A stretch of DNA of 64,000 bases. It comes from Lolium rigidum (taxonomy: Eukaryota > Streptophyta > Magnoliopsida > Poales > Poaceae). The stretch's first letter is position 1; every line of letters begins with the position of its first letter. Under the pieces are notes generated by a model, which saw only the letters and a list, made by a program, of their open reading frames with translations, was not told the origin of the DNA and searched no databases. The DNA lies in the NCBI RefSeq assembly GCF_022539505.1, contig NC_061514.1:331869090-331933089 (forward strand), read 5' to 3'. The position numbers were made by a program, and so were the translations under genes. This document shows positions 32,611-44,808 of this stretch, piece by piece.

Positions 32611-34220
32611 GTAATAAAAAGCAGCAGATGAAGCTCGGTAATCACATGGGTACGTGAGCACGCCCCCACGAAACGACACGTGTATAACGGCGTTAGTCCT
32701 TGCCGTTAGGTGCTGAGGTGTAAAGGAGGAGCCAGGCACGATTCGATACAGTAAAATCAATACTTAATCTGGGAATAAAAATCCCCACCAGACTAATCCC
32801 ACGCCGCTGCCGCACGAAGCACGCCCAGTCTGTCACCATCTCCGCGTCCCTAGCGTCAGAGCGCCGGCGCTCTAGCCCGCAGGCAGCTGGGCCTCCAGAT
32901 TCGCCGCCGAACCGTTGTCGCCGGCCACGGCGAGAAGAAGAGCAGTCCAACCCCTGAGCTCCTTAGGCCGACCAACTCGTCGGATCCGGGCCTTACGCGG
33001 CGCCGGCGGAGTATCTGAGCTCCTATTTCTCGTTTCTCCATCGCTGGATCTCGTGTTTTAGACATGAATCACCCAGAACCAGCTTGAAGAGGTCCGTCAC
33101 CACTCGTTGGAGAAATTCGTCTGTGCCATGTGGAATCCTGGCTACATCCATCTCCCATCTCCCAAATCTCAGCTATCATCGATCTCCCAAATAGAGTCAA
33201 CGGGCTCCAGGGGCGCGTCCTTTGCGGACAAAATCGAGTTGAGCTGCGCCTCCACTGCGGACAAAATCGAGCTGAGCTGCGCCTCCACTGCGACCAAAAT
33301 ACTATCCGCTAATCCCATGGCTAGAGACAAAACGACCTAAAATTCCCCCAGGCTGATCTGCCCGACGAGCCGAACCCCGCTGCCAACCCGGCGTCCGCCG
33401 CCGCCGGACCCCATGAGCTCCATCCCTCATCTCTTGAAGCCGGTGGACCTTCCCTATCGCTCAAGCCGGCCGATGGCGCGGACGAGAAACACTGCTCAAC
33501 CTGGCGCATATCTGGAGGCCCGGCGGCCCGCGGCGTGTGCTCTACGTCGAGGATCTGGAGGCCCAGCGTGCCAGTCGACGAGGTCCTTCGAGGAAAGCAC
33601 GCACTCCTGACTCCACAGCAGCAGGAGCGCTCATGGCCAAGCCCCCTCCAGGCTGTGCGGCGGTGGTCGGCGGTCAACGGAATCGGTCGGTGGAAGCACA
33701 GCCTTAACACGACGTGGATTAGGGGGTCGGAGGTAGGAGACGAGGACCGCCTGCCGCCGGTCGCGAGGCAGGCAGGAGGATGGGTATATAGAGGATGGAC
33801 GCGGAGCTCCCGAGGATGTCCTGATGTGCTCAACGCACCCGCTCGTGGCCGTCCTTGAGCTCGACGCACCCGCTCGCCCGTGTATCAGATCCGCCGCCCT
33901 GGCCCTTGTGCTCGACCTGGCTCGCAAGCGCGTGGTCAAGGGGCTCCGCTACATCAGCCGCACCTCGCGCTTCGTGGCGCTGTGCGCGCACATCTGGAAA
34001 CTCCTGGCGCGGGCCGTCGGCGAGTCCGGCCGGGGCGAGATGGCGGCGCGAAGTAGGACGAGGAGGAGGCAGCTCTCTGGGGCGGCTACGTCGGCTACGT
34101 CGCCGGAGCAAGGGCGGTCCACGGCGGCGAGGCCCAGGCTCGCGGGCGGAATCGAGCCTGCCGTGCTCGATGCAGGCGGAATCGCGGGATTGGGATTTTC
34201 ACAGCCCGTTTGATCTCCCT
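32611..34220. other. GC-rich region, no confirmed gene
   Basis: Several overlapping frames on both strands span 33.3-34.2 kb. The plus frame 33824-34213 has Arg/Ala-rich coding-like composition with LARKRVVKGLRYISRT, but no family can be assigned. At 33215-33300 a 33-base unit (TGCGGACAAAATCGAG, GAGCTGCGCCTCCAC) occurs twice with a partial third. This may be the 5' part of a decayed gene. Confidence 0.35.
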
Positions 34221-36660
34221 TAGCACTCCGCAAATCTAAAAGCAAATCAACGGTATCTAGGGGGTGGTATCTAGGGGGTGCGCACGTACCCCCTGAACAC
34301 CAAATCCACTCTCTAAAAAGCAGACCTACAAAAGAAAAATGGTCACTCATTCTGATCGATAACTCAGAGAACACTCCAAGTTTCCAACCATAAAAACATC
34401 AGTTAAACCTCAAAAACAAAGAATGTGTATTTCAGTAGAATAAAAGCAAGCTACACCAATGCCAGCATTAGTCGGATACCTCGCAAGATTAGTATCACAA
34501 TCACATACATTTCTTCAGCATATGGCGGCCCTGTCTGGTTAAAATAACAATAATTGTAGTCTTCAAACATGGAGAAAACAGTAAGCAATACTGCATGCGA
34601 AAGGGATTGTGCTCCCCTGCTTTGGTAGTTTGAACAAACCTCCAATTCTTCCATCAATTTGTTAGGTAAGAAACATGGTTTATGGATAAAAACACTAAGA
34701 AATAATGCTCTAAGCAACCATTTTCTGAAATTTCAAAAACACATATACCTTGAGGTTTCAGTGCAACTTAGGTGCTAAATAGGAATCTGAACTATACAGG
34801 TTGCAATATAACATATACACCTAGATCAACTTTTGGCGTGGGTTTGTTGCATCCTTGAGTCGTGGTTCTCAATTAAGCAAACCATTAGTGGTGCATCATA
34901 ACACTAACATGCATGTAATAAATTTCACTAACTTTTTATGGTGCCTTAGTGGGGGACTTCTTCCTAGCTTCCTTTTCCTCATGGACAAAACAAGCAGGAC
35001 GCTATGCACTGTTATTGACTTACTATTGTTATACCATTGACAATAAAATAAGATAAACACGTTCAACACGAACTGTACCAGTAGCTGTGACAAAATAGCA
35101 GTTATGCTCGAAAAGTAATAGTATCCCAACACTGCATAGTGAGTTAGTGACTCAGTAAAGCTTAGGCATTTAAATTTTTGATCCATAGAAAGGAGAAGCT
35201 AGGCAAACCTGTAAACTTCCATCCTTGCCAACGCAAGAAAGAAATAAAAATGTCAAACTTTCAAGAATATTTGGAGAGAAAAGATTGATATCAGTGGATA
35301 CTCCTCCAGCAGCGAATGCTTGCTCCCTTTAATAACTTCAGAAATTGTAACAGGGTAGTAGTGTATAAAAGTTTGGCAAACTCGAACTAAAAGCTTGTTC
35401 AGTGGTAAGCTTTAACAGCAACTCGTGCATTTTTTTCACAACTTCAGTGCATCTCGTAATAAGCTGCAACAGCAAATCGTGCCAAGCAACCATTCTGTCA
35501 TCATCAGTGCATCTAAGAGATCCGGGCACTCGTAGATCCTCTGGAACACAAAACTCACATGGAGAAGCGAAGCAGCATGCCAGCAATAGAGTTCGTCAAC
35601 TCTTCAGTAACAATCTTGCAGGAAGTCTTTGCAGGAAGAGGCAGGGCTTCCACCAGGCATATCCTCTCCTACCAAACAACAACAGCGCGTCCAACATGGG
35701 TCATACAAAACTCTGAAACTCCTGGGGCAGGAACAAATCATGCCTGTCAAATTCTTGTCACTGATAGCAACCAGAGGATCAACAAATCCCCAACGGCACC
35801 ATATAAGAAAATAGAGGAGAACACGAGCAACAGGCAAACCGGTGTGACGGTTGGTTAGATCAGACCAAATCAAGAGAGGAGGAGGAAAGGGACGCACTTG
35901 CTCGAGCGCTCCATGGGCGTCAACTCGGTCTGGTGCCATGCGGCGTCGGGCGGCGTCCCCGGCCGCATTGCTGTCAATCCCGGCAATGCCCCGCAGCTAG
36001 GCCCGGTGGCCCAGCCGCCCACCCCCACGCCCCAACCTCGCCGAATCAAACCCGCCTCACAAATCATACGCAAATCCTCAGTCGATCCTCCCCCGAGAAA
36101 TAGACCAATTCGCCGATCCTCCGGAAAACCGAGAAGAGGAATCTCATATTTATAAATCTGCATATCCACCGCCGTCGCACTTGGATGGAGATTGGAGCGG
36201 GGATGTGCTAATCCTTGTAAGGGGGAGGGATGTGAAAGAGGAACCATGGTCGTCGGTGCAAGCGACTTGTGCATCTCCCGTCAGCCGCGCGCCCTCATCG
36301 TCGTTTCCTGCGTCGGCAGTGAGCATGGACGCGCGCTCCTCCACAGCGCCCGCCCGATTGTCGTGCCTCCTACTCGGCCCCCGTAGCTCGAGGCTAGAGA
36401 ACTTTCCGCCACACCCGCTACTCTCGACTCGCCGGACTGGTGCGGCGCTCCCGTGAGTTTCCGCGGCGACGGCGGTGTGACCGTGTGAGCCAGCAGTCCC
36501 TGTGCGACAGGAAATGGACGGCCACACAGAAAGCCCCACAACAGGCACCGACGGAGAGAAGAGGAGCCCCCACTCACCGACGCTGGCCCACACAGCGACG
36601 CTCGCACCGTACAAACGCTACCCAGAGAATGCAACAACATTAATCTATTTAGTAATTATA
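34221..36660. other. Possible minus-strand gene remains, unresolved
   Basis: The minus strand between 36155 and 35600 is GC-rich, first-exon-like sequence. A minus frame at 35338-35586 (CVPEDLRVPGSLRCTDDDR, TRCTEVVKKMHELLLKL) and one at 34451-34717 are AT-balanced and coding-like. No domain was recognised and exon joins could not be defended. The remainder is AT-rich intergenic sequence. Confidence 0.3.
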
Positions 36661-37003
36661 TGTTGCCATTGCTAAAAAATACGAGTATTATGTGCCTGAG
36701 AAAAAAAAATCATCCCACAAAAATGGAAATTCTAGAAGTATATGTTCTACTAGATAAAATTATACTGTGTCAGATTTATATGCTGTGCTCACTTAATTCT
36801 TCCTCCTCTTTCTTACACGTGAGCGCAGGATAGTGGGTGCCGAATAATTTGATGTTGGGGGTCACCGCCCTCTAGGATGAAGTTCCCTAAATTTAAAGGG
36901 AAGACCGAGATTTAGGAAGATAGCCACAAAGAAGGGGTAAACAGTCAAATTAACCATGATTAGAGAGGATATTGAAAGAAGACAAGTCGCGAAGGCACGA
37001 ATA
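36661..37003. other. Left flank of the Copia element, no gene
   Basis: AT-rich spacer with no ORF or repeat supported. It ends in GAATA, the probable target duplication of the Copia element. Confidence 0.5.
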
Positions 37004-37837
37004 TGCTAGAATTTGTGGACATTTGGTCTTTGGCCCATGGCCCATTATCAAATTTTGAAACTCACATGGCCCATTTCAATAATCAGTGGCAGCACTAGTG
37101 GGAGCTAAAGTTTAGTCCCACATTGCTAGTTGGGAAAGAGTTGGAGTGGTATATAAGGTGTGCTGTTCTAGTCCTAGTAAGTGAGTGAGAAGAGAGAGAG
37201 CCCTCGCGCACTCCTCCTCCTCCGCCGCTCGCCTCGCCACGCCTCGTCACGACGCGTCGCGGGTTGCGGGAATCTCGTCGAGCCGAGCTTATCTTTTTGC
37301 TGTTTGGGAAATTAATTGTGTACCCTAGCCTGTACGTGCCACATATGCGACTACCTGTTTCCAGTTCATTGCGCCGCCGCCTTCGTCTTCCTCATTCCGT
37401 CCGTCGGCGTGCACCGACTGCCGGGACACTAGGCCTCCGGAACCCTGCCTCTCGTGAACCTGTACGGGTGAGGGGCAATCAGGTTTTTGGGGAGCGCTCC
37501 GACGCGACTCATCGGCAGCACGACGTCGTCTTCAGACGACGAGTTTCTCCACACCGACAACTTCTTCCCGGACCTCACCGACTTCTTCGACAACCTCAAC
37601 ATGGGCGACAACGACACTGCTGTGAAGTATGTCATCTTGTCGTTTCTCTTTCAGTTTCTGTTAGAGCTTCTTGTTCTAGTTTCTATGGTAGATGCGATCG
37701 GTTTGTCTTGTTTAGATGTAATCTGTTCATCTACCTTACTAGTCTGCACGATTAGTTTACTTATTGTTTTCATAGTCATGATTTATCAATTACTCGTACG
37801 GATTATTTCATATGGATATTTGCTTATATATTCAACA
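37004..37837 (+). repeat. 5' LTR of the Copia element, with deletion
   Basis: 834 bases. Compared with the 3' LTR (967 bases) it lacks about 137 bases at the 37322/37323 junction, including a TATA-like ACTATATAAGCG. It keeps the other TATA stretch GGTATATAAGG near 37150. The gag start codon equivalent reads ACG (37520-37522) where the 3' LTR has ATG. Confidence 0.9.
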
Positions 37838-37857
37838 ATCCAAAAACCTGATTGTAG
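37520..37857 (+). other. LTR-encoded first gag exon and intron
   Basis: The LTR encodes a short acidic frame (SSSDDEFLHTDNFFPD, NLNMGDND) ending GTGAA|GTATGT at 37626. An acceptor, CTGATTGTAG, ends at 37857. Joining the two keeps the reading frame directly into the gag body (NSSSVAAATRPPLFDD). The 231-base intron spans the LTR end and the place where the primer-binding site should lie. Confidence 0.6.
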
Positions 37858-40800
37858 GCAAATCAATTCAAGCAGCGTTGCTGCCGCTACTCGACCTCCC
37901 CTCTTTGATGATATGCATTACAAGAGGTGGCGCACAAAGGCAGTTCTATGGTTTACAAACCTAGGCTGCTTTAGCGCCACAGATGCTAGACCTGAGGGGC
38001 CTCTCTCTGCAGAGGAGCATGAAAAGTTTGAGAAGGTCGACGCCATGTTTAAGGCGGCCTTGTTCAGCATTCTTGGGGACAACATTGTTGACCCGTACAT
38101 GGCTTTCGACCATGGTAAAGATGCGTGGGATGCGCTCGAGGCCAAATTTGGGGTCTCAGACGCTGGCACTGAATTGTATGTCATGGAGCAATACTATGAC
38201 TACAGGATGACTGATGAGCGCTCCGTGGTTGAGCAGGCTCATGAGATTTAGTCCCTTGCCAAAGAACTTGAGCAGTTTAAGTGTACCTTACCGGACAAAT
38301 TTGTGGCCGGTGGCATTATTGCCAAGCTTCCTCCTTCGTGGAGGAACTTTGCTACTTCTCGAAAACATAAGAGACAAGAGTTTTCCGTTTCGGATCTCAT
38401 TGGCTCGCTTCGTGTGGAAGAGAAGGCGAGAGCAAAGGACACACGCGCTCGTAGTTTTGAGGGAGGTTCTAGTGCTAATGTGGTACAGAAGAAAAACTTC
38501 CAATCTCACAAGTCTAAGAATAAGAACAATGGAAAAGGCAAGTTTGACGAGAAGAACAAAGCCTCCAACTCAACCAACTTCAAAAGGAAGACTCCTTATA
38601 AGAAGAAAGGGAACTGCCATGTTTGTGGTGCTCCTGGACATTGGGCTCCTGATTGCCCAGAACGCCATGATCGGCGTGGGAACGAGCGGCAAGTCCGCAA
38701 ATGTTGTTATTGGCGTTGATACCGAGATGAAGGACGTTGGGTACGGTATTTCCCCTACCTGTCCTTTCGGTATGTAATTCTCCCGATTGGTGGATAGACA
38801 CCGGAGCCAATACACATGTATGTTCCGATGTCTCTATGTTTTCTTCTTATCAGGTCGCAAGGACTTCCTCCGTGCTCGATGGGAAACGGCTCACGTGCTT
38901 ACGTTCGTGGTGTTGGTACGGTGGATCCGAAGTTTACTTCGGGAAAGACCATCCGAGCTGAAGAATGTGCAGCACGTTCCCTCCATTAATAAGAATCTCG
39001 TTAGCGGATCGCTTTTATGTCGAGATGGTTTTAAGTTGGTTTTTGAGTCCAATACAGTTGTAATTTCCAAGTGTGGACAATTTGTTGGAAAGGGTTATGT
39101 ATGCGGAGGCTTGTTCCGTTTATCTTTGTCAGACTTATGTACTCAAATTGTTAATCATGTTTGCAATGATAGTGAGTCCGATATTTGGCATTCACGACTT
39201 TGTCATATTAATTTTGGGTGCATGACGCTGCTAGTGAATATGAATATAATTCCGAAATTTGCTATTGTCAAGAAATCCAAGTGCCAAGTATGTGTACAAG
39301 CTAAGCAACCACGTAAGTCTCACAAGACTGCGGATGCAAGAGACTTGGCACCGCTGGAGCTTATACATTCGGATCTTTGTGAAATGAATGGTGAATTGAC
39401 AAAAGGAGGGAAAAGATACTTCATGACTTTAATCGATGACTCTACTCGATATTGTTATGTGTATCTCCTAAAATCCAAAGATGAAGCTCTTAATTACTTC
39501 AAAATCTTTAAAGCTAAAGCAGAAAACCAACTTGATCGAAAGATCAAGCGGCTAAGGTCTGATCGTGGTGGAGAGTATTTTTCCAACGAGTTCCATTCTT
39601 TTTGTGCGGAACATGGTATTATTCATGAGAGGACGCCTCCCTACTCACCTCAGTCAAATGGGGTGGCCGAAAGGAAGAACCGTACTCTAACTGATTTGGT
39701 TAACGCCATGTTAGATACATCGGGTCTATCCAAGGCATGGTGGGGGGAGGCGATATTGACTGCATGTCATGTCCTAAACCGTGTCCCCACAAAGAACAAA
39801 ACCATTACCCCGTTTGAGGAATGGGAAAGGAAAAGGTTGAAACTCTCTTACCTACGAACTTGGGGCTGTATGGCAAAAGTAAATGTGCCGATACCCAAGA
39901 AGCGCAAGCTTGGACCAAAAACCGTGGACTGTGTTCTGCTGGGATATGCATTTCATAGCATTGGCTACAGATTTTTGATAGTAAAATCTGAGGTATCCGA
40001 CATGCATGTTGGTACAATTATGGAGTCAAATGATGCGACTTTCTTTGAGGATATCTTTCCTATGAAGGAAACGTCTAGCTCATCAATTCAGGAGATGTCC
40101 AGTTCATCTACTCAGGAACTATTTCCTGAACCTACCATGGCTATAGAACACTTTGATAATCCTGTGGAGGATGACAATGAAGCTCCCAAAAGGAGCAAGA
40201 GACAGAGGACTGCAAAGTCCTTTGGTCACGATTTCATTGTGTACCTCGTGGATGATACTCCCACTTCTATTTCGAAGCCTATGCATCTCGGGATGCCGAC
40301 TACTGGAAGGAAGCTGTCCGTAGCGAGATGGATTCCATCTTAGCTAATGAAACTTGGGAGGTTACTGATCGTCCTTATGGGTGCAAACCTGTAGGATGCA
40401 AGTGGTGTTCAAGAAAAAGCTTAGGCCTGATGGTACTATTGAAAAGTACAAGGCACGTCTTGTGGCCAAGGGTTATACCCAGAAAGAAGGTGAAGATTTC
40501 TTTGACACATACTCACCTGTTGCCGGATTGACCACCATTCGAGTGCTACTATCCTTGGCTGCCTCATATGGTCTTCTCGTTCATCAAATGGATGTTAAGA
40601 CTGCTTTCCTAAATGGAGAGCTTGAAGAGGAAATTTATATGGAACAGCCAGATGGATTTGTAGTAGATGGTCAAGAAGGAAAGGTGTGTAAGTTACTGAA
40701 GTCTTTGTATGGGCTTAAGCAAGCGCCTAAGCAGTGGCATGAGAAGTTTGAAAGAACTTTAACTGCTCGAAGGCTTTGTTGTAAACGAAGCTGACAAGTG

Positions 40801-41805
40801 TGTATACTATCGCCATGGTGGGGGCGAGGGAGTTATTCTTCGTCTCTATGTCGATGACATATTGATATTTGGGACCAGCCTTACCGTGATTAAGGAGGTC
40901 AAGGAGTTCCTATCTTGTTGCTTTGAGATGAAGGACTTGGGAGTAGCCGATGTGATCTTAAACATCAAGTCTGCTAAAGGATGACGATGGTGGGATTACA
41001 TTGCTTCGGTCCCACTATGTGGAAAAGATCCTGAGTCGCTTCGGGTATAGAGACCGCAAATCTTCTCCAACGCCTTATGATCCTAGTGTGATAATTCGTA
41101 AGAATAAAAGAATTGCTAGAGATCAATTGCGATATTCGCGAGATCATTGGCTCGCTTATGTATCTAGCCGACGCCACGAGGCCTGACATCTCCTTTGCTG
41201 TAAGTAAACTCAGCCGTTTTGTGTCTAGACCTGGAGATGTTCATTGGTATGCTCTTGAGAGAGTTTTGCGCTATTTGAAAGGCACCGCGAGTTATGACAT
41301 TCACTATACTGGGTATCCAAGGGTACTTGAGGGTTATAGTGATGCAAATTGGATATCCGATGCTTGATGAGACTAAGGCCACAAGTGGTTATTTGTTTAC
41401 ACTTGGAGGTGGCGCTCGTTTCCTGGAAGTCTTGCAAGCAGACCATCATTACGAGGTCAACTATGGAAGCAGAACTCACAGCATTAGACACAGCCACTGT
41501 TGAAGCAGAGTGGCTTCGTGAGCTCTGATGAACTTACATGTGGTTGAGAAACCAATACCCGCTATTCCTATGAACTGTGATAATCAAACTGTGATCGTCA
41601 AAGTAAACAGTTCTAAGGATAATATGAAGTCATCAAGGCATGTGAAGAGGAGACTGAAAACTGTCGGGAAAATGAGAAACTCCGGAGTTATAGCGTTGGA
41701 TTATATCCATACGTCTAGAAACCTGGCAGACCCCTTCACAAAGGGACTATCACGAAATGTGATAGAAAATGCATCGAGGGAGACGGGTATGAGACCCACA
41801 CTATG
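37858..41805 (+). pseudogene. Copia gag-pol, multiple stops and frameshifts
   Basis: The gag (MHYKRWRTKAVLWFTNLGCF; zinc knuckle CHVCGAPGHWAPDC near 38615-38656) is broken by a stop after EQAHEI. The protease region is frameshifted around 38720-38950. The integrase is the best part (38960-40310): DIWHSRLCHIN, CQVCVQAKQ, HSDLC, DDSTRYCYVYLL, RSDRGGEYF and NGVAERKNRTL supply the zinc-binding and DDE residues. The reverse transcriptase (40330-41000) has [46 protein letters not shown] and YVDD, with frame changes near 40310, 40400 and 40770. RNase H (41110-41805) shows TRPDISFAVSKLSRFV and ends LADPFTKGLSRNVIENASRE. Confidence 0.9.
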
Positions 41806-42359
41806 AGCTGCCCACGGTGGTAACCCACTCTATGTGATCGGAGATCCCGTGAATTAGAGCTGGGAGACAAGCTGTTGGTCAGTTGGGAGGAGAGTATATA
41901 TCCCTATAGCAATTTTACCACTCCGTAAGATGCAATACTCTCTTAATCTGCATGGCAGGTTGATAATTATCTTAATGTGTTCTAAGTGGCTTATTTTAGC
42001 AGAGATGTTGTCCTGCAGAACATCTTTTGAAGAACACACCTATATGAGTCCGATTGTTAAACGTCGCAATCTATGAGAGTTGGGTGCTCTATAGTAAACT
42101 CATGAAAGACCCTGGAGTATGACGTACTCCAAACCGCGAGGAAGCCTCGCGGCAGCCTAGTATCGGTCTAGGCTTTGTATGAAGCTAGTGCGCAGAAAAC
42201 TTGTAGTTCAAGGCATAGTCCACTATCCAAGTTGCAATCTAGTGTAATATGAAGCTTTAAGTGGAAGTTCAACTTAACAGTCTCCACGACATACCGGTAT
42301 ATAAAACAGTGTAATGGAAACTTATTGATGAGATGTGCCAATGAGAGTTTGTGGGGGAT

Positions 42360-43326
42360 TGCTGGAATTTGTGGACATTTCGCCTTTGGCCCATGGCCCA
42401 TTATCAAATTCTGAAACTCACATGGCCCATTCCAATAATCAGTGGGAGCTAAAATTTAGTCCCACATTGCTAGTTGGGAGAGAGTTGGAGTGGTATATAA
42501 GGTGGGCTGTTCTAGTCCTAGTAAGTGAGTGAGAAGAGAGAGAGCCCTCGCGCACTCCTCCTCCTCCGCCGCTCGCCTCGCCACGCCTCGCCTCGCCTCG
42601 TCACGACGCGCCGCGGGTTGCGGGAATCTCGCCGAGCCGAGCTTATCTTTTTGCTGTTTGGGAAATTAATTGTGTAATCAATTTTGAGTCATTAACGGAC
42701 GCGTTACTCAGCCGTTTTTCCTTCCGGTTTTTCTGGATCGTGGCTGTGCCGACTCGGACGTGGGCTGCGCCCCACGACCTTCCCGAACCGCACTATATAA
42801 GCGCGGACGAGAACCCTAGCCTGTACGTGCCACATATGCGACTACCGTTTCCAGTTCATTGCGCCGCCGCCTTCGTCTTCCTCATCCCGTCCGTCGGCGT
42901 GCACCGACTGCCGGGACAGTAGGCCTCCGGAACCCTGCCTCTCGTGAACCTGTACGGGTGAAGGGCAAACAGGTTTTTGGGGAGCGCTCCGGCGCGACTA
43001 CTGGCAGCATGACGTCGTCTTCGGACGACGAGTTTCTCCACACCGACAACTTCTTCCCGGACCTCAGCGACTTCTTCGACAACCTCAACATGGGCGACAA
43101 CGACGCTGCTGTGAAGTATGTGATCTTGTCGTTTCTCTTTCAGTTTCTGTTAGAGCTTCTTGTTCTAGTTTCTATGGTAGATGCGATCGGTTTGTCTTGT
43201 TTAGATGTAATCTGTTCATCTACCTTACTAGTCTGCACGATTAGTTTACTTATTATTTTCATAGTCATGATTTATCAACTACTCGTACGGATTATTTCAT
43301 ATGGATATTTGCTTATATATTCAACA
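42360..43326 (+). repeat. 3' LTR of the Copia element
   Basis: 967 bases, TGCTGGAATTT to TTCAACA. It retains two TATA-like sequences (GGTATATAAGG near 42490 and ACTATATAAGCG at 42792) and the gag-start frame with an ATG at 43009 and GTGAA|GTATGT at 43115. The hydrophobic frame that continues past that donor is intronic read-through. Confidence 0.9.
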
Positions 43327-43788
43327 CAATAATCAATGGAAACTTAAAATAAATACCGATCTAATGTAGCCCTTTATTTTCTAACACCCGGAATTCGTAT
43401 TTCAAAGTTCAAATAAATAAAATTCTAGAGATAGCCACTGATATACGTATACTACAAATGTATAAGTTCTCAATACAGACTATGCATTGTAAGCTACACA
43501 AATATGATAAATTGTATAGATTTTGTCATTTTTATGTATTCTAGAATATACAGTGTAGTTGACGTTGAGATTTCACAGGTTTAAAGCCTCCTTCTGAACT
43601 ATAGATTTGCTGATCCACAAGCATCCATGTTAATTATGATACTCCACCTTGAGATACACATGATTGATCGAGTAGGTAACTACCAACTCGGCCAAACCCA
43701 TCATAGTGAATATACAAAAATACACCTTTGACCATTTTTTCAAGGGGTGTACCGAAGTGTTATTTTTTTCTTCCATGTATAGTTTTTA
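43327..43788. other. Spacer, no gene seen
   Basis: AT-rich host sequence between the Copia element and a MITE; no ORF or repeat supported. Confidence 0.5.
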
Positions 43789-44312
43789 GACTAGTCATAG
43801 TGGGGAGTAACATAGAGTAGTAACATGGTGCATGTTACTACCCTATGTTACTACCCTATGTTACTACCTTCATAGTGGATAGTTACATACTACCTCCGTC
43901 CCAAGGAATAAGGCGCACGCGTATTCCAAGACGAACTTTGACCATAAAAATTGAGCAACACAATTTTGATTATATTATATGTAATTAGTATCGTTGGATT
44001 CGTATTGAAAAACACTTTCTAATGATGCTAATTTCATACAAACAATCTTTATATATTTGAAGTAATTTTTGGTCAAACAAAAAGCACGTAAAACGAGGAC
44101 GCCTTATTCCTTGAATCGGAGGTAGTATATGTGGTATCATGCATATTATATTTATTAGATTATAGACTCATCTTGTCTTGAGAAGTGTGATGTTATGGTA
44201 ACATAGCTAGTTACCACCCTACTCTCTTTCTTCATTTATTGTCATGCCATGTTACCAAAATGTTTTGGGGTGTGTGATGTTACTATCTATGTTACTCCCA
44301 CTATGAGCAGTC
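43789..44312. mobile_element. Tourist-type MITE, host of a nested MITE
   Basis: Ends GACTAGTCATAGTGGGGAGT and ACTCCCACTATGAGCAGTC are inverted repeats. TTA is duplicated (43786-43788 and 44313-44315), as in Harbinger-derived Tourist MITEs. A Stowaway-type element (43890-44125) lies inside, so the original MITE was about 286 bases. Confidence 0.85.
43890..44125. mobile_element. Stowaway MITE nested in the Tourist-type MITE
   Basis: Starts CTACCTCCGTCCCAAGGAAT and ends ATTCCTTGAATCGGAGGTAG, with TA on both sides (43888-43889 and 44126-44127). The 236-base length and TIR are characteristic of Stowaway (Tc1/mariner). Confidence 0.9.
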
Positions 44313-44315
44313 TTA

Positions 44316-44808
44316 TTACTATGATTTTTTTTCACAATCTTTGATTCTGGACTTTGATCACTAAAATATACTACCAAACAACATGGATTGGGCTCGACTT
44401 TGACCACAAAAGTATAAATGATATAGTTTCATTTACCTCACAGAGTTCTTTCATTTTATATCTTTATATTATTTTACGGATATATTATAAGTATAGATCA
44501 TTGTTAAAGTTGTAAGTTTTGATAGCCAAAAGCAATGCAAATTACATTTTAGGATGAAGATAGTATTTATTTTTATTACCCAAACTGTTGCACACGTGAT
44601 AGACAGTTAAACCACTTTTAATGAACAAAAGACAATATTTAGACGGTTCTAAAATTTAATGGAAAAAAATGCTAGTACTATATAGCTTGCAAACAAAGTG
44701 CAAACAGAAAAACAATAAAAATAATTTCAACAAGGCGTTGTAGAAAGGTTGATTAGCAATTTGTACATGAAATCAACAAAGAAGCTCAAGGTCACGGGCG
44801 CGAGGTTG
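44316..44808. other. 3' flank of the kinase gene
   Basis: AT-rich sequence probably containing the 3' UTR of the minus-strand kinase gene. No other feature was recognised. Confidence 0.45.

Larger units (their letters stand above)
37004..43326 (+). mobile_element. Copia element with both LTRs, coding region decayed
   Basis: The LTRs start TGCT(A/G)GAATTTGTGGACATTT and end TATATTCAACA. The left flank GAATA (36999-37003) and right flank CAATA (43327-43331) agree in four of five bases, consistent with a mutated 5-base target duplication. The interior order gag, protease, integrase, reverse transcriptase, RNase H is that of Ty1/copia. A purine tract (TTTGTGGGGGA) precedes the 3' LTR. No clear primer-binding site follows the 5' LTR. 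Stops and frameshifts in every domain make it non-autonomous. Confidence 0.9.

Noticed and set aside
33830..34213. NADPH oxidase (RBOH) N-terminal fragment
   Set aside because: KGLRYISRT resembles an RBOH motif, but the rest shows no EF-hand or neighbouring conserved blocks; too weak to call.
42859..43332. Hydrophobic protein in the Copia 3' LTR
   Set aside because: Read-through past the splice donor of the gag exon; the hydrophobic tail is T-rich intron sequence.
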